Below, piece after piece: positions 25,212 through 31,867 of a stretch of DNA of 39,348 nt. Both the position numbers and the translations under genes were made by a program. Numbering within the stretch: position 1 is the first letter of the stretch; every line of letters starts with the position of its first letter. The DNA is from a virus. The notes beneath the pieces are model-generated. The model had not been told where the DNA came from, ran no database searches, and was given only the letters and a program-made list of their open reading frames with translations. The stretch is from positions 1-39,348 of IMG/VR virus record IMGVR_UViG_3300030116_004792; one strand, written 5' to 3'.

Positions 25212-25259
25212 CGAAGAAAAAAGCAAGGGCCTCTACACCCACCACAGGAGAGAGGCCCT
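25212..25259 (-). terminator. Terminator-like hairpin in front of the terminase operon
   Basis: Read leftwards, arms AGGGCCTCT (complement of 25251-25259) and AGAGGCCCT (complement of 25226-25234) form a perfect 9-bp stem with a 16-base loop, followed by TGCTTTTTTCT. It lies upstream of the first late gene, so it would stop leftward transcripts entering from the early region, or act as an attenuator if a late promoter lies further right. The loop contains the 11-base ACACCCACCAC motif on the plus strand. Confidence 0.68.
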
Positions 25260-25463
25260 GTCCCAGCTCTGCGTCGCTAAGACCCCTGCACTATACCCAC
25301 CCGAAACCCCTTGCCACCACTGGCTGTCCCCATAAGAAGAACACCATGCCCCTCTAGTAAGAGTCCCTACTAGATCTCCTGCTAGATCCCTGTTCGCTCC
25401 CTGCGGTACTGCTGACGCTGATTTCTGGCGGAAAAATCTGAGGGGCTTACGCATGTGGGAGCA

Positions 25464-25500
25464 GCCGGCTTCACCCCCCTTCGGGGTGGCCACTGCCGGC
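25464..25500. repeat. Nested inverted repeat in the hub
   Basis: Outer arms GCCGGC / GCCGGC and inner arms CACCCC / GGGGTG with loop CCTTC form a two-level hairpin. No T run follows on either strand, so it is more likely a protein-binding or RNA structure element than a simple terminator. Confidence 0.6.
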
Positions 25501-25527
25501 CACATCGACTAGGGTGGTGGGGTCCAG

Positions 25528-25558
25528 GGGGACAGGCAGTCCCCTTGGTTGGTATGCT
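25528..25558 (+). promoter_or_regulatory. Candidate host-type promoter for early genes
   Basis: An extended -10, TGGTATGCT (25550-25558), lies 18 bases after GGGACA at 25529-25534, which matches four of six bases of a sigma-70 -35. The -35 overlaps a small hairpin (GGGGAC-AGGCA-GTCCCC, 25528-25544). It is the best match I found in the hub in the right orientation, but the match is modest. Confidence 0.38.
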
Positions 25559-25565
25559 GGGTACG

Positions 25566-25599
25566 GGCAACCGGCCCGGCTGCCTGTTCTTCTCTGTTT
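25566..25599 (+). terminator. Possible attenuator ahead of the first early gene
   Basis: GGCAACC and GGCTGCC form a 7-bp stem with one A-C mismatch around GGCCC, followed by a T-rich stretch (TGTTCTTCTCTGTTT). It lies between the candidate promoter and the first early ATG at 25642. The tail is not an uninterrupted T run, so termination would be partial. Confidence 0.4.
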
Positions 25600-25626
25600 G
25601 GCCGCCCAGGCTCAAACAGGTCACCT

Positions 25627-25641
25627 ACACCCACCACCGCC
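25627..25641 (+). promoter_or_regulatory. ACACCCACCAC leader motif before the first early gene
   Basis: An exact copy of the 11-base motif at 25627-25637 ends four bases before the ATG at 25642. Unlike the later copies it has no GAGG between motif and ATG, so this gene has no evident Shine-Dalgarno. Confidence 0.55.
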
Positions 25642-25845
25642 ATGACATACGAGGAGTCCTTCCTAGACACCTGCGGCCGCAACGGCGAGGCCTCACTGGA
25701 GGCCACCCGCCAGCTCTTTCGGGACCACGGCAACGACTACGACGAGGTTGTCCGCAACATCGACGAGTACACCAGCGGCCCCGACGAGATGCTTGCAGTT
25801 CTCAACCGCGACGGCCGCGGCCTGCTCAGCTTTCTGGGGTACTGA
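25642..25845 (+). CDS. Small early protein, 67 aa, unknown
   Basis: First gene of the rightward block. The product is acidic and starts MTYEESFLDTCGRNGEASLE, with RQLFRDHGNDYDEVVRNIDE in the middle and GLLSFLGY at the end. No family recognised; the pattern suggests three helices. I use the ATG at 25642, not the in-frame ATG at 25549, because the longer version would start inside the hairpin leader and give low-complexity sequence. There is no Shine-Dalgarno; the ATG sits directly behind the ACACCCACCAC motif. Position suggests an early host-takeover role, which is inference only. Confidence 0.68.
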   Translation: MTYEESFLDTCGRNGEASLEATRQLFRDHGNDYDEVVRNIDEYTSGPDEMLAVLNRDGRGLLSFLGY

Positions 25846-25848
25846 TCC

Positions 25849-26043
25849 ATGAATCCACACGCCAAGCTTGAGTCAGCCCTCGCATCGTTCGCCCGTTACT
25901 ACATGGGCAACGATGACCCAGAGGGCCTAGCTTCCGACCTGCTCATCATCTTGTCCGAGGTCATCGACACGGACACCATCGCCAAGCCACTGGCCCAGGC
26001 CCTGGACGACGAAGTGCAAGTCAATCAACGGCTAGACGGCTGA
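25849..26043 (+). CDS. Small early acidic protein, 64 aa, unknown
   Basis: Begins three bases after the preceding stop. The sequence MNPHAKLESALASFARYY and then LASDLLIILSEVIDTDTIAK and LAQALDDEVQVNQRL suggests a compact helical acidic protein. I recognise no family. A GGGGT about twelve bases upstream could act as a weak ribosome-binding site; coupling to the upstream gene is more likely. The gene ends just before the hairpin leader of the next gene. Confidence 0.68.
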   Translation: MNPHAKLESALASFARYYMGNDDPEGLASDLLIILSEVIDTDTIAKPLAQALDDEVQVNQRLDG

Positions 26044-26112
26044 ACCCAACACAGAGCCCTGCGGGGCTCTCTGGTGGTTTCACCACCAACACCCACCACA
26101 CGAGGTCTACCA
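26044..26112 (+). promoter_or_regulatory. Intergenic leader cassette: two hairpins, ACACCCACCAC, RBS
   Basis: AGAGCCC-TGCG-GGGCTCT (26053-26070) is followed by GGTGG-TTTCA-CCACC (26073-26087), then the 11-base motif at 26089-26099 and GAGG eight bases before the ATG at 26113. The same order recurs ahead of the gene at 26663. Confidence 0.72.
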
Positions 26113-26589
26113 ATGACCACAGCCACCACAGAGGCCAACCACGCCCTGGACAACGCCGCCGCCTGGAATGGCACGATCAGCGCCGCCCACGAGGCGTGGC
26201 TGTTTTGCCAGGAAGAGACGGAGGGCCGCGACCTAACGCAAGAGGCCAAGCTGTTGCTACATGAACACGGCTACGACGGCACCAACCACGCCGACGTTGC
26301 CGATTCCATCGAGTCGGAGAACCGAGACGCTGCCCTTAGCGTTGAGGTGCGGACCCGTTGGCATGTACCGGGCGAGCCAGCAGAGCCTGGCGATTACTGC
26401 ATCCTGTTGACTTGCGGCGGCCCTGCGCTCCGCATCACGGGCGAGCTACGCGGCTGGCCTGCTGTCGCTGTCGAGCCCTGCGGCTTTCAGCTGGAGTACC
26501 AAGACTGGGGCACGCCCTGGACCTGCTACACGGACGCCGACGCCGACGCCCTGGACTGGTTCACCGGCCTGTTCTACTACGGCGAATGA
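26113..26589 (+). CDS. Early hypothetical protein, 158 aa, with QDWGTPWT motif
   Basis: Unknown function. Residues 1-90 are helical and acidic (HEAWLFCQEETEGRDLTQEA; LLLHEHGYDG). Residues 95-158 contain YCILLTCGGPALRITGELRG, a segment ending QLEYQDWGTPWT, and the end WFTGLFYYGE. From memory, a domain of the form LLTWGGP.R..GEL...QDWGTPWT...FYFGE is common in phage and plasmid hypothetical proteins. The ATG at 26113 is supported by GAGG eight bases upstream. Its leader cassette suggests it can be expressed as a separate unit. Confidence 0.85.
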   Translation: MTTATTEANHALDNAAAWNGTISAAHEAWLFCQEETEGRDLTQEAKLLLHEHGYDGTNHADVADSIESENRDAALSVEVRTRWHVPGEPAEPGDYCILLTCGGPALRITGELRGWPAVAVEPCGFQLEYQDWGTPWTCYTDADADALDWFTGLFYYGE

Positions 26590-26598
26590 CGGCAACCT

Positions 26599-26662
26599 AG
26601 AGCCCCTCGTGGGCTCTCTGGTGCCCTCACCAGCACCCACACCCACCACCAACGGAGGCCCT
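26599..26662 (+). promoter_or_regulatory. Intergenic leader cassette: two hairpins, ACACCCACCAC, RBS
   Basis: AGAGCCC-CTCGT-GGGCTCT (26599-26617) is followed by CTGGTG-CCCT-CACCAG (26618-26633), then the 11-base motif at 26639-26649 and GGAGG before the ATG at 26663. The first stem has the same arms as in the preceding cassette, while its loop differs. Confidence 0.72.
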
Positions 26663-26881
26663 ATGGCTTTTCACGTCTACGTCCACGACTGCGGCTGCCT
26701 TGATTTCGTCAACAGCTTTGACACCAAGGCTGAGGCTCAGGCCTACGCCAACCAGCTGCACGCCGACGTCGAGGCAAATCCCACGCAGTGGGACCTAGTC
26801 CACCCCTGGTTTGAAATCACAGACCAGGTGCTGCACGCTCAGGAAACCTACACGTTTCCCAACATGTCGGAGATGGGCTGA
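26663..26881 (+). CDS. Small early protein, 72 aa, unknown
   Basis: The product starts MAFHVYVHDCGCLDFVNSFD, continues with KAEAQAYANQLHADVEANP, and ends LHAQETYTFPNMSEMG. The beta-alpha pattern and the two early cysteines suggest a small folded protein, but I recognise no family. GGAGG lies eight bases before the ATG. The stop TGA overlaps the ATG of the next gene (TGATG), so the two are coupled. Confidence 0.75.
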   Translation: MAFHVYVHDCGCLDFVNSFDTKAEAQAYANQLHADVEANPTQWDLVHPWFEITDQVLHAQETYTFPNMSEMG

Positions 26882-27048
26882 TGCAGCTACGCACCTACCT
26901 ACTGCTGATCCTGTACGCAACAGCCGCGGCCGCCATCGGTGCGGCCTGGCTGATTGCCAAGTTTGACCCAACAGCTGGCCACGGTGAGCTGATGGAGAAC
27001 ATCCGGCAGCGCAACGCAGAGATCCAGCGACACATCGACGCCAACTAA
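26881..27048 (+). CDS. Small single-pass membrane protein, 55 aa
   Basis: Translation from the ATG overlapping the previous stop gives a protein beginning MQLRTYLLLILYATAAAAIG, continuing AAWLIAKFD, and ending in a charged helix (ELMENIRQRNAEIQRHIDAN). Residues 6-27 form one strong membrane segment, and the tail is probably cytoplasmic and amphipathic. The shape resembles small phage membrane modifiers or a pinholin-like protein, but early placement argues against a lysis role. Unknown function. Confidence 0.68.
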   Translation: MQLRTYLLLILYATAAAAIGAAWLIAKFDPTAGHGELMENIRQRNAEIQRHIDAN

Positions 27049-27050
27049 TC

Positions 27051-27109
27051 CCGTAGGGGGGCGCCCCCCCACGGAAAACTGAATCACAACACCCACCACG
27101 GAGGACACC
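27051..27109 (+). promoter_or_regulatory. Intergenic leader: strong GC hairpin, ACACCCACCAC, RBS
   Basis: CCGT-A-GGGGG...CCCCC...ACGG makes a very GC-rich hairpin at 27051-27074. The 11-base motif follows at 27089-27099, and GGAGG lies just before the ATG at 27110. The hairpin sequence differs from the two previous cassettes, but the order hairpin, motif, RBS is the same. Confidence 0.7.
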
Positions 27110-27526
27110 ATGGCCACACGAGGCCGACCCAAGAAGCCCGCCACCTATGCGGAGGCGCTTCAGACTGACAAGCAGATCAGAGACGCGGCTGAAGCCTTTA
27201 GCAACGCCCGCCGAGAGCTCACCGCGCAGCAGTGCAACATCTACGAGACGCAGTACAAGCTGCGGGCGGTATTCGAACAGCAGGAGATGATCGCCAAAGC
27301 GCTCGAACCTGTCGACCCACCGTCAGACGACGACGAGGAACGGATCTGCCAGCGCATGAATTACCTCATGGACAGAACCATGGAGCACATGGCCGAGCTT
27401 GCGAGTGAGCTGGCATGTGATTTCAATGCTGTGGCTATTGCAAAACAGCAGCTTGAAGCAGCTGCACAGGCGCGCAGCAAACGCTGTCAAGAATTGTCCG
27501 ACGCGTACACCAAGCAGTGCGACTGA
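27110..27526 (+). CDS. Early coiled-coil protein with AT-hook-like start, 138 aa
   Basis: Begins MATRGRPKKPATYAEALQTD; RGRPKK resembles an AT-hook, a DNA minor-groove binding motif. The rest is predicted to be long helices (AFSNARRELTAQQCNIYETQ; ELACDFNAVAIAKQQLEAAA) with an acidic loop (PPSDDDEERI). This suggests a helical oligomer that may bind DNA. A strong GGAGG precedes the ATG. No family recognised. Placement before the integrase and RNA polymerase would suit an early regulator, but that is inference. Confidence 0.8.
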   Translation: MATRGRPKKPATYAEALQTDKQIRDAAEAFSNARRELTAQQCNIYETQYKLRAVFEQQEMIAKALEPVDPPSDDDEERICQRMNYLMDRTMEHMAELASELACDFNAVAIAKQQLEAAAQARSKRCQELSDAYTKQCD

Positions 27527-27684
27527 TCCTTATTTTTACGGCGCTCAATGCCTTGGTATGGGGCGCCTTTCTCAACTATCACGGCACGCAATGGATCAAA
27601 AAGGCCCGACCACACTCCAGCTCCAGCAGATTTTTCGAGACTGGTACAAGGACACAATTGGCCGGGCTCCGGACAGCCAGATGA
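27517..27684 (+). CDS. Possible small membrane protein, 55 aa, GTG start
   Basis: A GTG ten bases before the end of the previous gene opens a frame whose product starts with a good hydrophobic helix (VRLILIFTALNALVWGAFLN) and then YHGTQWIKKARP and a basic tail. The second half overlaps the 52-aa gene at 27591 in another frame. There is no Shine-Dalgarno. It could be a genuine nested gene or chance; the hydrophobic N terminus is the only positive sign. Confidence 0.3.
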   Translation: MRLILIFTALNALVWGAFLNYHGTQWIKKARPHSSSSRFFETGTRTQLAGLRTAR

Positions 27685-27749
27685 TTGCGATTGCGTCACT
27701 GTTCGGCACCCACCTGCTCAAAAAAATCGAGGAACAGACCAATGACTAA
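27591..27749 (+). CDS. Small helical protein, 52 aa, unknown
   Basis: The product starts MDQKGPTTLQLQQIFRDWYK and continues with APDSQMIAIASLFGTHLLKK, an ordinary soluble helical composition. The start is uncertain because there is no clear ribosome-binding site; an in-frame ATG at 27558 would add eleven residues. The stop overlaps the next ATG region by eight bases, consistent with coupling to the gene at 27742. No family recognised. Confidence 0.6.
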   Translation: MDQKGPTTLQLQQIFRDWYKDTIGRAPDSQMIAIASLFGTHLLKKIEEQTND

Positions 27750-28059
27750 CGACTCACTGATTTACGACATCAACGACAAGCAACCAACAGCAGCGCACGC
27801 CAACAACCAGGGCCTGGTGCTGCTGTACGACCCCATCGGTAAGTGGATGAGCGGCTCATGGGACTGCGTGCAGTACCGCAAGGGCGTCACCCACTGGATG
27901 ATGCTGCCCGATGCGCCGCCGATCACACAGACGCGGGAAGAGTTGAACGAGCAGCGCTTTGAACAATGGCTGGCCGCTTACAGCCAGGGCAAACAGCTGA
28001 CCTACGAGCAGCAGACCATTGCCCACCAGGCCTTCCTGAAGGGAGCCAGCTATGTCTAG
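27742..28059 (+). CDS. Small DUF551-like protein, 105 aa
   Basis: Residues 1-20 (MTNDSLIYDINDKQPTAAHA) precede a central segment with LVLLYDPIGKWMSGSWDCVQ and VTHWMMLPDAPP, which resembles the phage DUF551 pattern (VL.YD....W......HWMPLPEPP). The C-terminal half is helical (ELNEQRFEQWLAAYSQGKQL). GAGGAAC provides a ribosome-binding site before the ATG at 27742. The 3' end overlaps the integrase start by eight bases. DUF551 proteins are common in phages; function unknown. Confidence 0.75.
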   Translation: MTNDSLIYDINDKQPTAAHANNQGLVLLYDPIGKWMSGSWDCVQYRKGVTHWMMLPDAPPITQTREELNEQRFEQWLAAYSQGKQLTYEQQTIAHQAFLKGASYV

Positions 28060-28951
28060 TTGGACGCTGCACGAGGCAGCCAAGGTCACGGAGCAAGTCC
28101 GCTACGCAGGCAGCGGCAACGAACGCAAGGCGCTGTGCAACATGCGCCTGGTGCTGGATCACTTCGGCCGCCAGGTCAAGCTTGACGACATCACAACCAG
28201 CACCGTCGACGCTTACATCCAGACGCTGAAGGACAGCGGCAACGCACCCGCCACCATCAACAAAAAACTGGCGGTGTTGAAGGCCATTTACACGGACGCC
28301 ATGCGCCGTGATGGTTGCAGCAAGCGGCCGCACATCCCGACCATGAAGGTGACATCGTCCCGGCTGCGCTTTATGTCAGTCGAGGAGGAAGACGCACTAA
28401 TCAACTGGTGCTGCACCGAGAACGAGCTGCAAGTATGCGAGGCGTTGATCGTCTTAATCGACACCGGCATGCGTGTCGGCGAGCTGTTCCGTGTCATCCC
28501 TGCCGACGTGGACATGGAGCAGAACATCATCAGTGTTTGGAAGAACAAGGCAGACAAGCCCAGGTCAGTGCCCATGACCGACCGTGTGCGGCAGATCGTC
28601 GGCCGTCGCATCAAGCGGCGCAACCTGACCGGCTCAGTGTTCAACAGTTTGGAGCGGGGCCACCTGGAATATGTGTGGGACTGCGCCAGGTGTGACCTGG
28701 GTTGGGAAGACGACAAGCACTGGGTCTTGCACATGCTGCGGCACACCTGCGCCAGCCGACTGGTGCAGCGTGGCGTCGATCTGTATGTGGTGAAGGAGAT
28801 CCTGGGCCACAAGAGCATCACCGTTACGGAGCAGTACGCACACCTCGCCAACCCACAGCTCAGAGATGCCATCGCCAAGCTCAACAAGGTCGACAGCAGA
28901 CCAGCTGGAACTAGAGCGGGAGATGCTTACGCTCGGGCGGGATCGCGTTGA
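28052..28951 (+). CDS. int: Tyrosine recombinase / integrase, 299 aa
   Basis: Site-specific recombinase with an intact catalytic set: R141 (TGMRVGELF), K166 (NKADKPRSVP), H227 and R230 (HMLRHT), H253 (LGHKS) and the nucleophile Y262 (EQYAHL). Residues 1-95 form the SAM-like core-binding domain (TSTVDAYIQTLKDSGNAPAT). Ribosome-binding site AAGGGAG lies six bases before the ATG. A cysteine pair at CARC near residue 210 is unusual within the domain. Some T7-like marine cyanophages carry an integrase directly upstream of RNA polymerase, and this arrangement matches. I found no repressor and no tRNA-derived attachment site, so lysogeny is not established. The 3' end overlaps the RNA polymerase gene by 86 bases. 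Confidence 0.95.
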   Translation: MSSWTLHEAAKVTEQVRYAGSGNERKALCNMRLVLDHFGRQVKLDDITTSTVDAYIQTLKDSGNAPATINKKLAVLKAIYTDAMRRDGCSKRPHIPTMKVTSSRLRFMSVEEEDALINWCCTENELQVCEALIVLIDTGMRVGELFRVIPADVDMEQNIISVWKNKADKPRSVPMTDRVRQIVGRRIKRRNLTGSVFNSLERGHLEYVWDCARCDLGWEDDKHWVLHMLRHTCASRLVQRGVDLYVVKEILGHKSITVTEQYAHLANPQLRDAIAKLNKVDSRPAGTRAGDAYARAGSR

Positions 28952-31250
28952 GTTGATCGCTAACCGCCACCGCAAGGGGCGAATGGAATCACTCAGCACA
29001 TGGGGTGAAGCACTGACAGCAGCGGGGGTGGATCAGCTAGTGATCCACCTTCGTGCTGTTCGGCGCCGCATACAGGCAGGCAAGGCGGGCCAAGCGTTCG
29101 CCCTGCTTGCACCCGTGACACACCTTCCACCCCAGCAGGTCGCTGCAACTGCCGTGCGGGTGGTAGTGGACAGCATCAGTGCCTGCAACACGCTGCACCA
29201 TGTCGCAGCGGAGGTCGCCGAGAAGCTGTGGATCGAGACCATGCTCGATCGAGCAAGCGCACAAGAGCTGCGCACGTTCAGACGTGGCCGCAGCAGGCGC
29301 AAGCACCAGGTCGCTGCGATCAGTCACATGCAACGGACAGAGCATTGGCATCCCCGTGAGCGCATGGCCTCGGGTGTGTTCTTAGTTGAACTGATAGCCA
29401 AGGAAGTTGGCATCGTCGAGATCACCGTCGACCGCAGCTACAAGCCACCACGCAGGGTGGTGGTGCCAACTGACCAGTGCATGGCATGGGTGCAAGACGT
29501 GAAGCAGCAACAGAAGCTGATGACGCCCAGCTACCTGCCCATGCTGGTGCCGCCACGGCCATGGACGTCACCGCTGAGCGGGGGCTACCTGACTGACAGC
29601 ATCCCGTTAGTGCTGATGAAATCCAACGCAGAGCTGGTGGCACAGCACACCAAGGGAGACGAGCCGTACCTGCAAGCTGCCAACCTGCACCAGGCCGTGG
29701 CCTGGCAGGTCAATGGCTGGATGCTGGAGCAGGTGCTGCATGCCTACGACAACAGCATCGAGGTGGGTTGTCTTATGCCACGGGAAGGGTGGCCGGTGCC
29801 GCCGTACCCCAAGCACCTGCCGGAAGACAGCGAAGGCGTGCGCAAGTGGCGCATGCAGGCCCGCCGCATCCACGAAAAAAACGACAAAACCAAGACAGCG
29901 CGTATTGCCATTGCCAAATGCTTGTGGGTGGCGAAGCGTTTTGTCGGCGAGCAACGGCTGCACTTCCCCATGTCGCTCGATTTCAGGGGGCGCTACTACT
30001 ACCGCCCGCCGTACCTCAACCCCCAAGGCAACGACGTCAGCCGCTGTCTGCTGGTGTTCAGCGACGGCCAGCCCATCACAACAGAGGAGCAGGCCAACTG
30101 GCTGCGAGTGCATGGGGCAAACATGTATGGGCACGGTGGGCTCGACTTCCGTGCGCGCATTGACTGGGTGCATCAGGAAGCAGAGCGCATAGGGGCAGCT
30201 GCTGCTGACCCGTGGCAGCACGCTGAATTCTGGATGCGTGCCAAGAAGCCGTGGTCTTTCCTTGCTTTCTGCCGCAGCTACGCCGAGTTCATGCAGCAGG
30301 GCTACGGCTACGCCTGCCAACTGCCAACCATGCTGGACTGCACATGCTCAGGCATCCAGCACTACAGCGGCCTGCTGCTGGACGAGGGCATGGGCAAGCT
30401 AACCAATTTGCTGCCGTCTGACACACCGCAGGACATCTACAGCGCAGTAATTGACCGAGTGCTGCAGGTGCTGCGCAGCAATGGCGACGAGGACGCACGC
30501 AAATGGCTGAAGCTGCAGCCCGACAGGTCGCTGGCAAAGCCAGTGGTGATGTGCCTGCCTTACTCCGCTACGCACAGCGCCTTCTATTTTCATTGCTACG
30601 ACTGGGCAGTCGAGCGCACGCAGGAATTATTCAGCGGCAAGTCCTGGGCCACACGCAAGGGGGCAGTGCAGACCGTGCATTACATGGCGCGCATCCTGCA
30701 CAAAGAAGCATCGGCACTGATTGGGCCAGCTGAGCAGGCCATGAAGTGGTTCCGTGCCATCGGCAAGGCAGCCGGCAAGGCCGACATCCCGCTGCAATGG
30801 CGCACACCAAGCGGGCTGCTGGTGCAGCAGCAGTACATGGCAGACCACGTCAAGCGCATCCGACTGAAGTACCTGTCGGACGTCAGGCTCGACATCAAGA
30901 TCAAGGTTGACGACGAGGTAGAGCTGGATGGCAGGCGCATGGCTAACGCACTGTCGCCAAACGTCTTGCACTCCATGGATGCCAGCCACATGGCGCTGGC
31001 AAGCATTGACGCAGCAAGCAAGGGCGTGGTCAACTTGGCCGGCGTTCATGACTGTTTCGTCACAACGCCTGCAGAGATGACACAACTACGCAACTCTGTA
31101 CGAGCAGCGTTTGCTGCGCTTTATTCAGAGCGCTGGTTCGATCGCATATCGGATCAGCTCCTCACACACACACAGGTTGAGCTGTCACGGCCACAAGCTG
31201 GGCAGCTCGATCCTTCTCTCGTGAAATCTTCCGACTACTTCATCACATGA
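28866..31250 (+). CDS. T7-like single-subunit RNA polymerase, 794 aa
   Basis: Transcribes phage genes from phage promoters. Catalytic residues are preserved: D491 in MLDCTCSGIQH (T7 D537), K558 and Y566 in AKPVVMCLPYS (T7 K631 and Y639), and D729 in HDCFVTTP (T7 D812). LDFRGRYYYRPPYLNPQGND and SDTPQDIYSAV also match. T7 RNAP is 883 aa; the missing length is mostly N-terminal. I keep the ATG at 28866 because DQLELERE at residues 12-19 matches the T7 segment EQLALEHE. Starts at 28923 or 28983 would remove part of this, although 28983 has a better AGGGG ribosome-binding site. The gene overlaps integrase in another frame, and its stop overlaps the SSB ATG (ATGA). Confidence 0.96.
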   Translation: MPSPSSTRSTADQLELEREMLTLGRDRVELIANRHRKGRMESLSTWGEALTAAGVDQLVIHLRAVRRRIQAGKAGQAFALLAPVTHLPPQQVAATAVRVVVDSISACNTLHHVAAEVAEKLWIETMLDRASAQELRTFRRGRSRRKHQVAAISHMQRTEHWHPRERMASGVFLVELIAKEVGIVEITVDRSYKPPRRVVVPTDQCMAWVQDVKQQQKLMTPSYLPMLVPPRPWTSPLSGGYLTDSIPLVLMKSNAELVAQHTKGDEPYLQAANLHQAVAWQVNGWMLEQVLHAYDNSIEVGCLMPREGWPVPPYPKHLPEDSEGVRKWRMQARRIHEKNDKTKTARIAIAKCLWVAKRFVGEQRLHFPMSLDFRGRYYYRPPYLNPQGNDVSRCLLVFSDGQPITTEEQANWLRVHGANMYGHGGLDFRARIDWVHQEAERIGAAAADPWQHAEFWMRAKKPWSFLAFCRSYAEFMQQGYGYACQLPTMLDCTCSGIQHYSGLLLDEGMGKLTNLLPSDTPQDIYSAVIDRVLQVLRSNGDEDARKWLKLQPDRSLAKPVVMCLPYSATHSAFYFHCYDWAVERTQELFSGKSWATRKGAVQTVHYMARILHKEASALIGPAEQAMKWFRAIGKAAGKADIPLQWRTPSGLLVQQQYMADHVKRIRLKYLSDVRLDIKIKVDDEVELDGRRMANALSPNVLHSMDASHMALASIDAASKGVVNLAGVHDCFVTTPAEMTQLRNSVRAAFAALYSERWFDRISDQLLTHTQVELSRPQAGQLDPSLVKSSDYFIT

Positions 31251-31867
31251 AACCTCAGAAGTTTGACTCCCTGACTCTGACCACACCGCCTTGCCGTCTC
31301 ACCTACGCCTGGCTGGTTGAACCCGACACCAAGTACCCACCTGCTGTTTACAAGGTCACAGCACACGTCCCCGCTGAGCAGGCTGCAGAGATTGCTGAAC
31401 AGCTGGACGCGTACTACGCCTCATACATGCAGCACCTCGGCGGCAGCGCACCTGGCACCAAGCTGCAGCTGAACGACAAGCCATACAAATTTGAGAACGA
31501 CGACCAGGGCCGTGCCGTCTTCTCAATCAAGATGAAGCGCACTGCCAACGGCGTGCGCACAGACGGCACCACATGGTCAGCCGAGGTTGCGCTGTTTGAC
31601 AGCCAAGGCAAGCCCATCGGCAACCGTGATGCTCTGAAGAAAATGGGGCCAGAGACAACAGGCCGCCTCAACTTTGCAGTGTCTGGCTACACGGGAGGCA
31701 AGGGCACTGGCGTTACATGCAAGGTTCTGGGCGCGCAGATCCTGGAGTTTGTGCAGTACACCAGAGGGGCGACCAGCTTTGGCTTCCAAGCAGAAACCAC
31801 CGGGTTCAAGGCGGGCGACATCACGGAAACGGACGAGCCGGCAACAGAAGAAGCAGGTAACTGGTAG
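31247..31867 (+). CDS. Single-stranded DNA-binding protein (gp2.5-like), 206 aa
   Basis: Coats ssDNA during replication and recombination. It has an OB-fold pattern typical of T7 gp2.5 (232 aa): AWLVEPDTKYPPAVYKVTAH near the start, DDQGRAVFSIKMKR near residue 85-97, and GVTCKVLGAQILEFVQY near 150-170. The C terminus is acidic and ends with an aromatic residue (ITETDEPATEEAGNW), the tail that in T7 contacts DNA polymerase and helicase. The ATG overlaps the RNA polymerase stop (ATGA). Confidence 0.92.
   Translation: MKPQKFDSLTLTTPPCRLTYAWLVEPDTKYPPAVYKVTAHVPAEQAAEIAEQLDAYYASYMQHLGGSAPGTKLQLNDKPYKFENDDQGRAVFSIKMKRTANGVRTDGTTWSAEVALFDSQGKPIGNRDALKKMGPETTGRLNFAVSGYTGGKGTGVTCKVLGAQILEFVQYTRGATSFGFQAETTGFKAGDITETDEPATEEAGNW

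Larger units (their letters stand above)
25179..25641. other. Divergent intergenic hub, 463 bp
   Basis: No supportable gene on either strand. It separates the leftward structural block from the rightward early block and holds four hairpins, one ACACCCACCAC copy inside a hairpin loop and another before the first early gene, an extended -10 candidate near 25550-25558, and a cluster of CTAG tetranucleotides at about 25344-25383 with a short direct repeat (CTAGATCTCCTG / CTAGATCCCTG). It is the best candidate for early and late control, replication start, or the physical genome ends. I found no tRNA-like segment to serve as an attachment site. Confidence 0.8.

Noticed and set aside
25233-25505. 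90-aa minus-strand frame across the divergent hub
   Set aside because: Covers several hairpins, has Trp/Gly/Ser-rich random-looking sequence and no RBS.
25179-25641. tRNA gene or tRNA-derived attachment site
   Set aside because: No T-loop (GGTTCRA-like) plus acceptor pairing could be traced here or around the integrase.
25627-27109. CRISPR array made from the repeated ACACCCACCAC leaders
   Set aside because: Copies are 11 bp, spaced 390-860 bp apart with genes between them; this is a leader motif and not a repeat-spacer array.
29607-30320. 237-aa open frame on the minus strand opposite RNA polymerase
   Set aside because: The RNA polymerase motifs lie in the other strand here; the antisense frame has no plausible family features.
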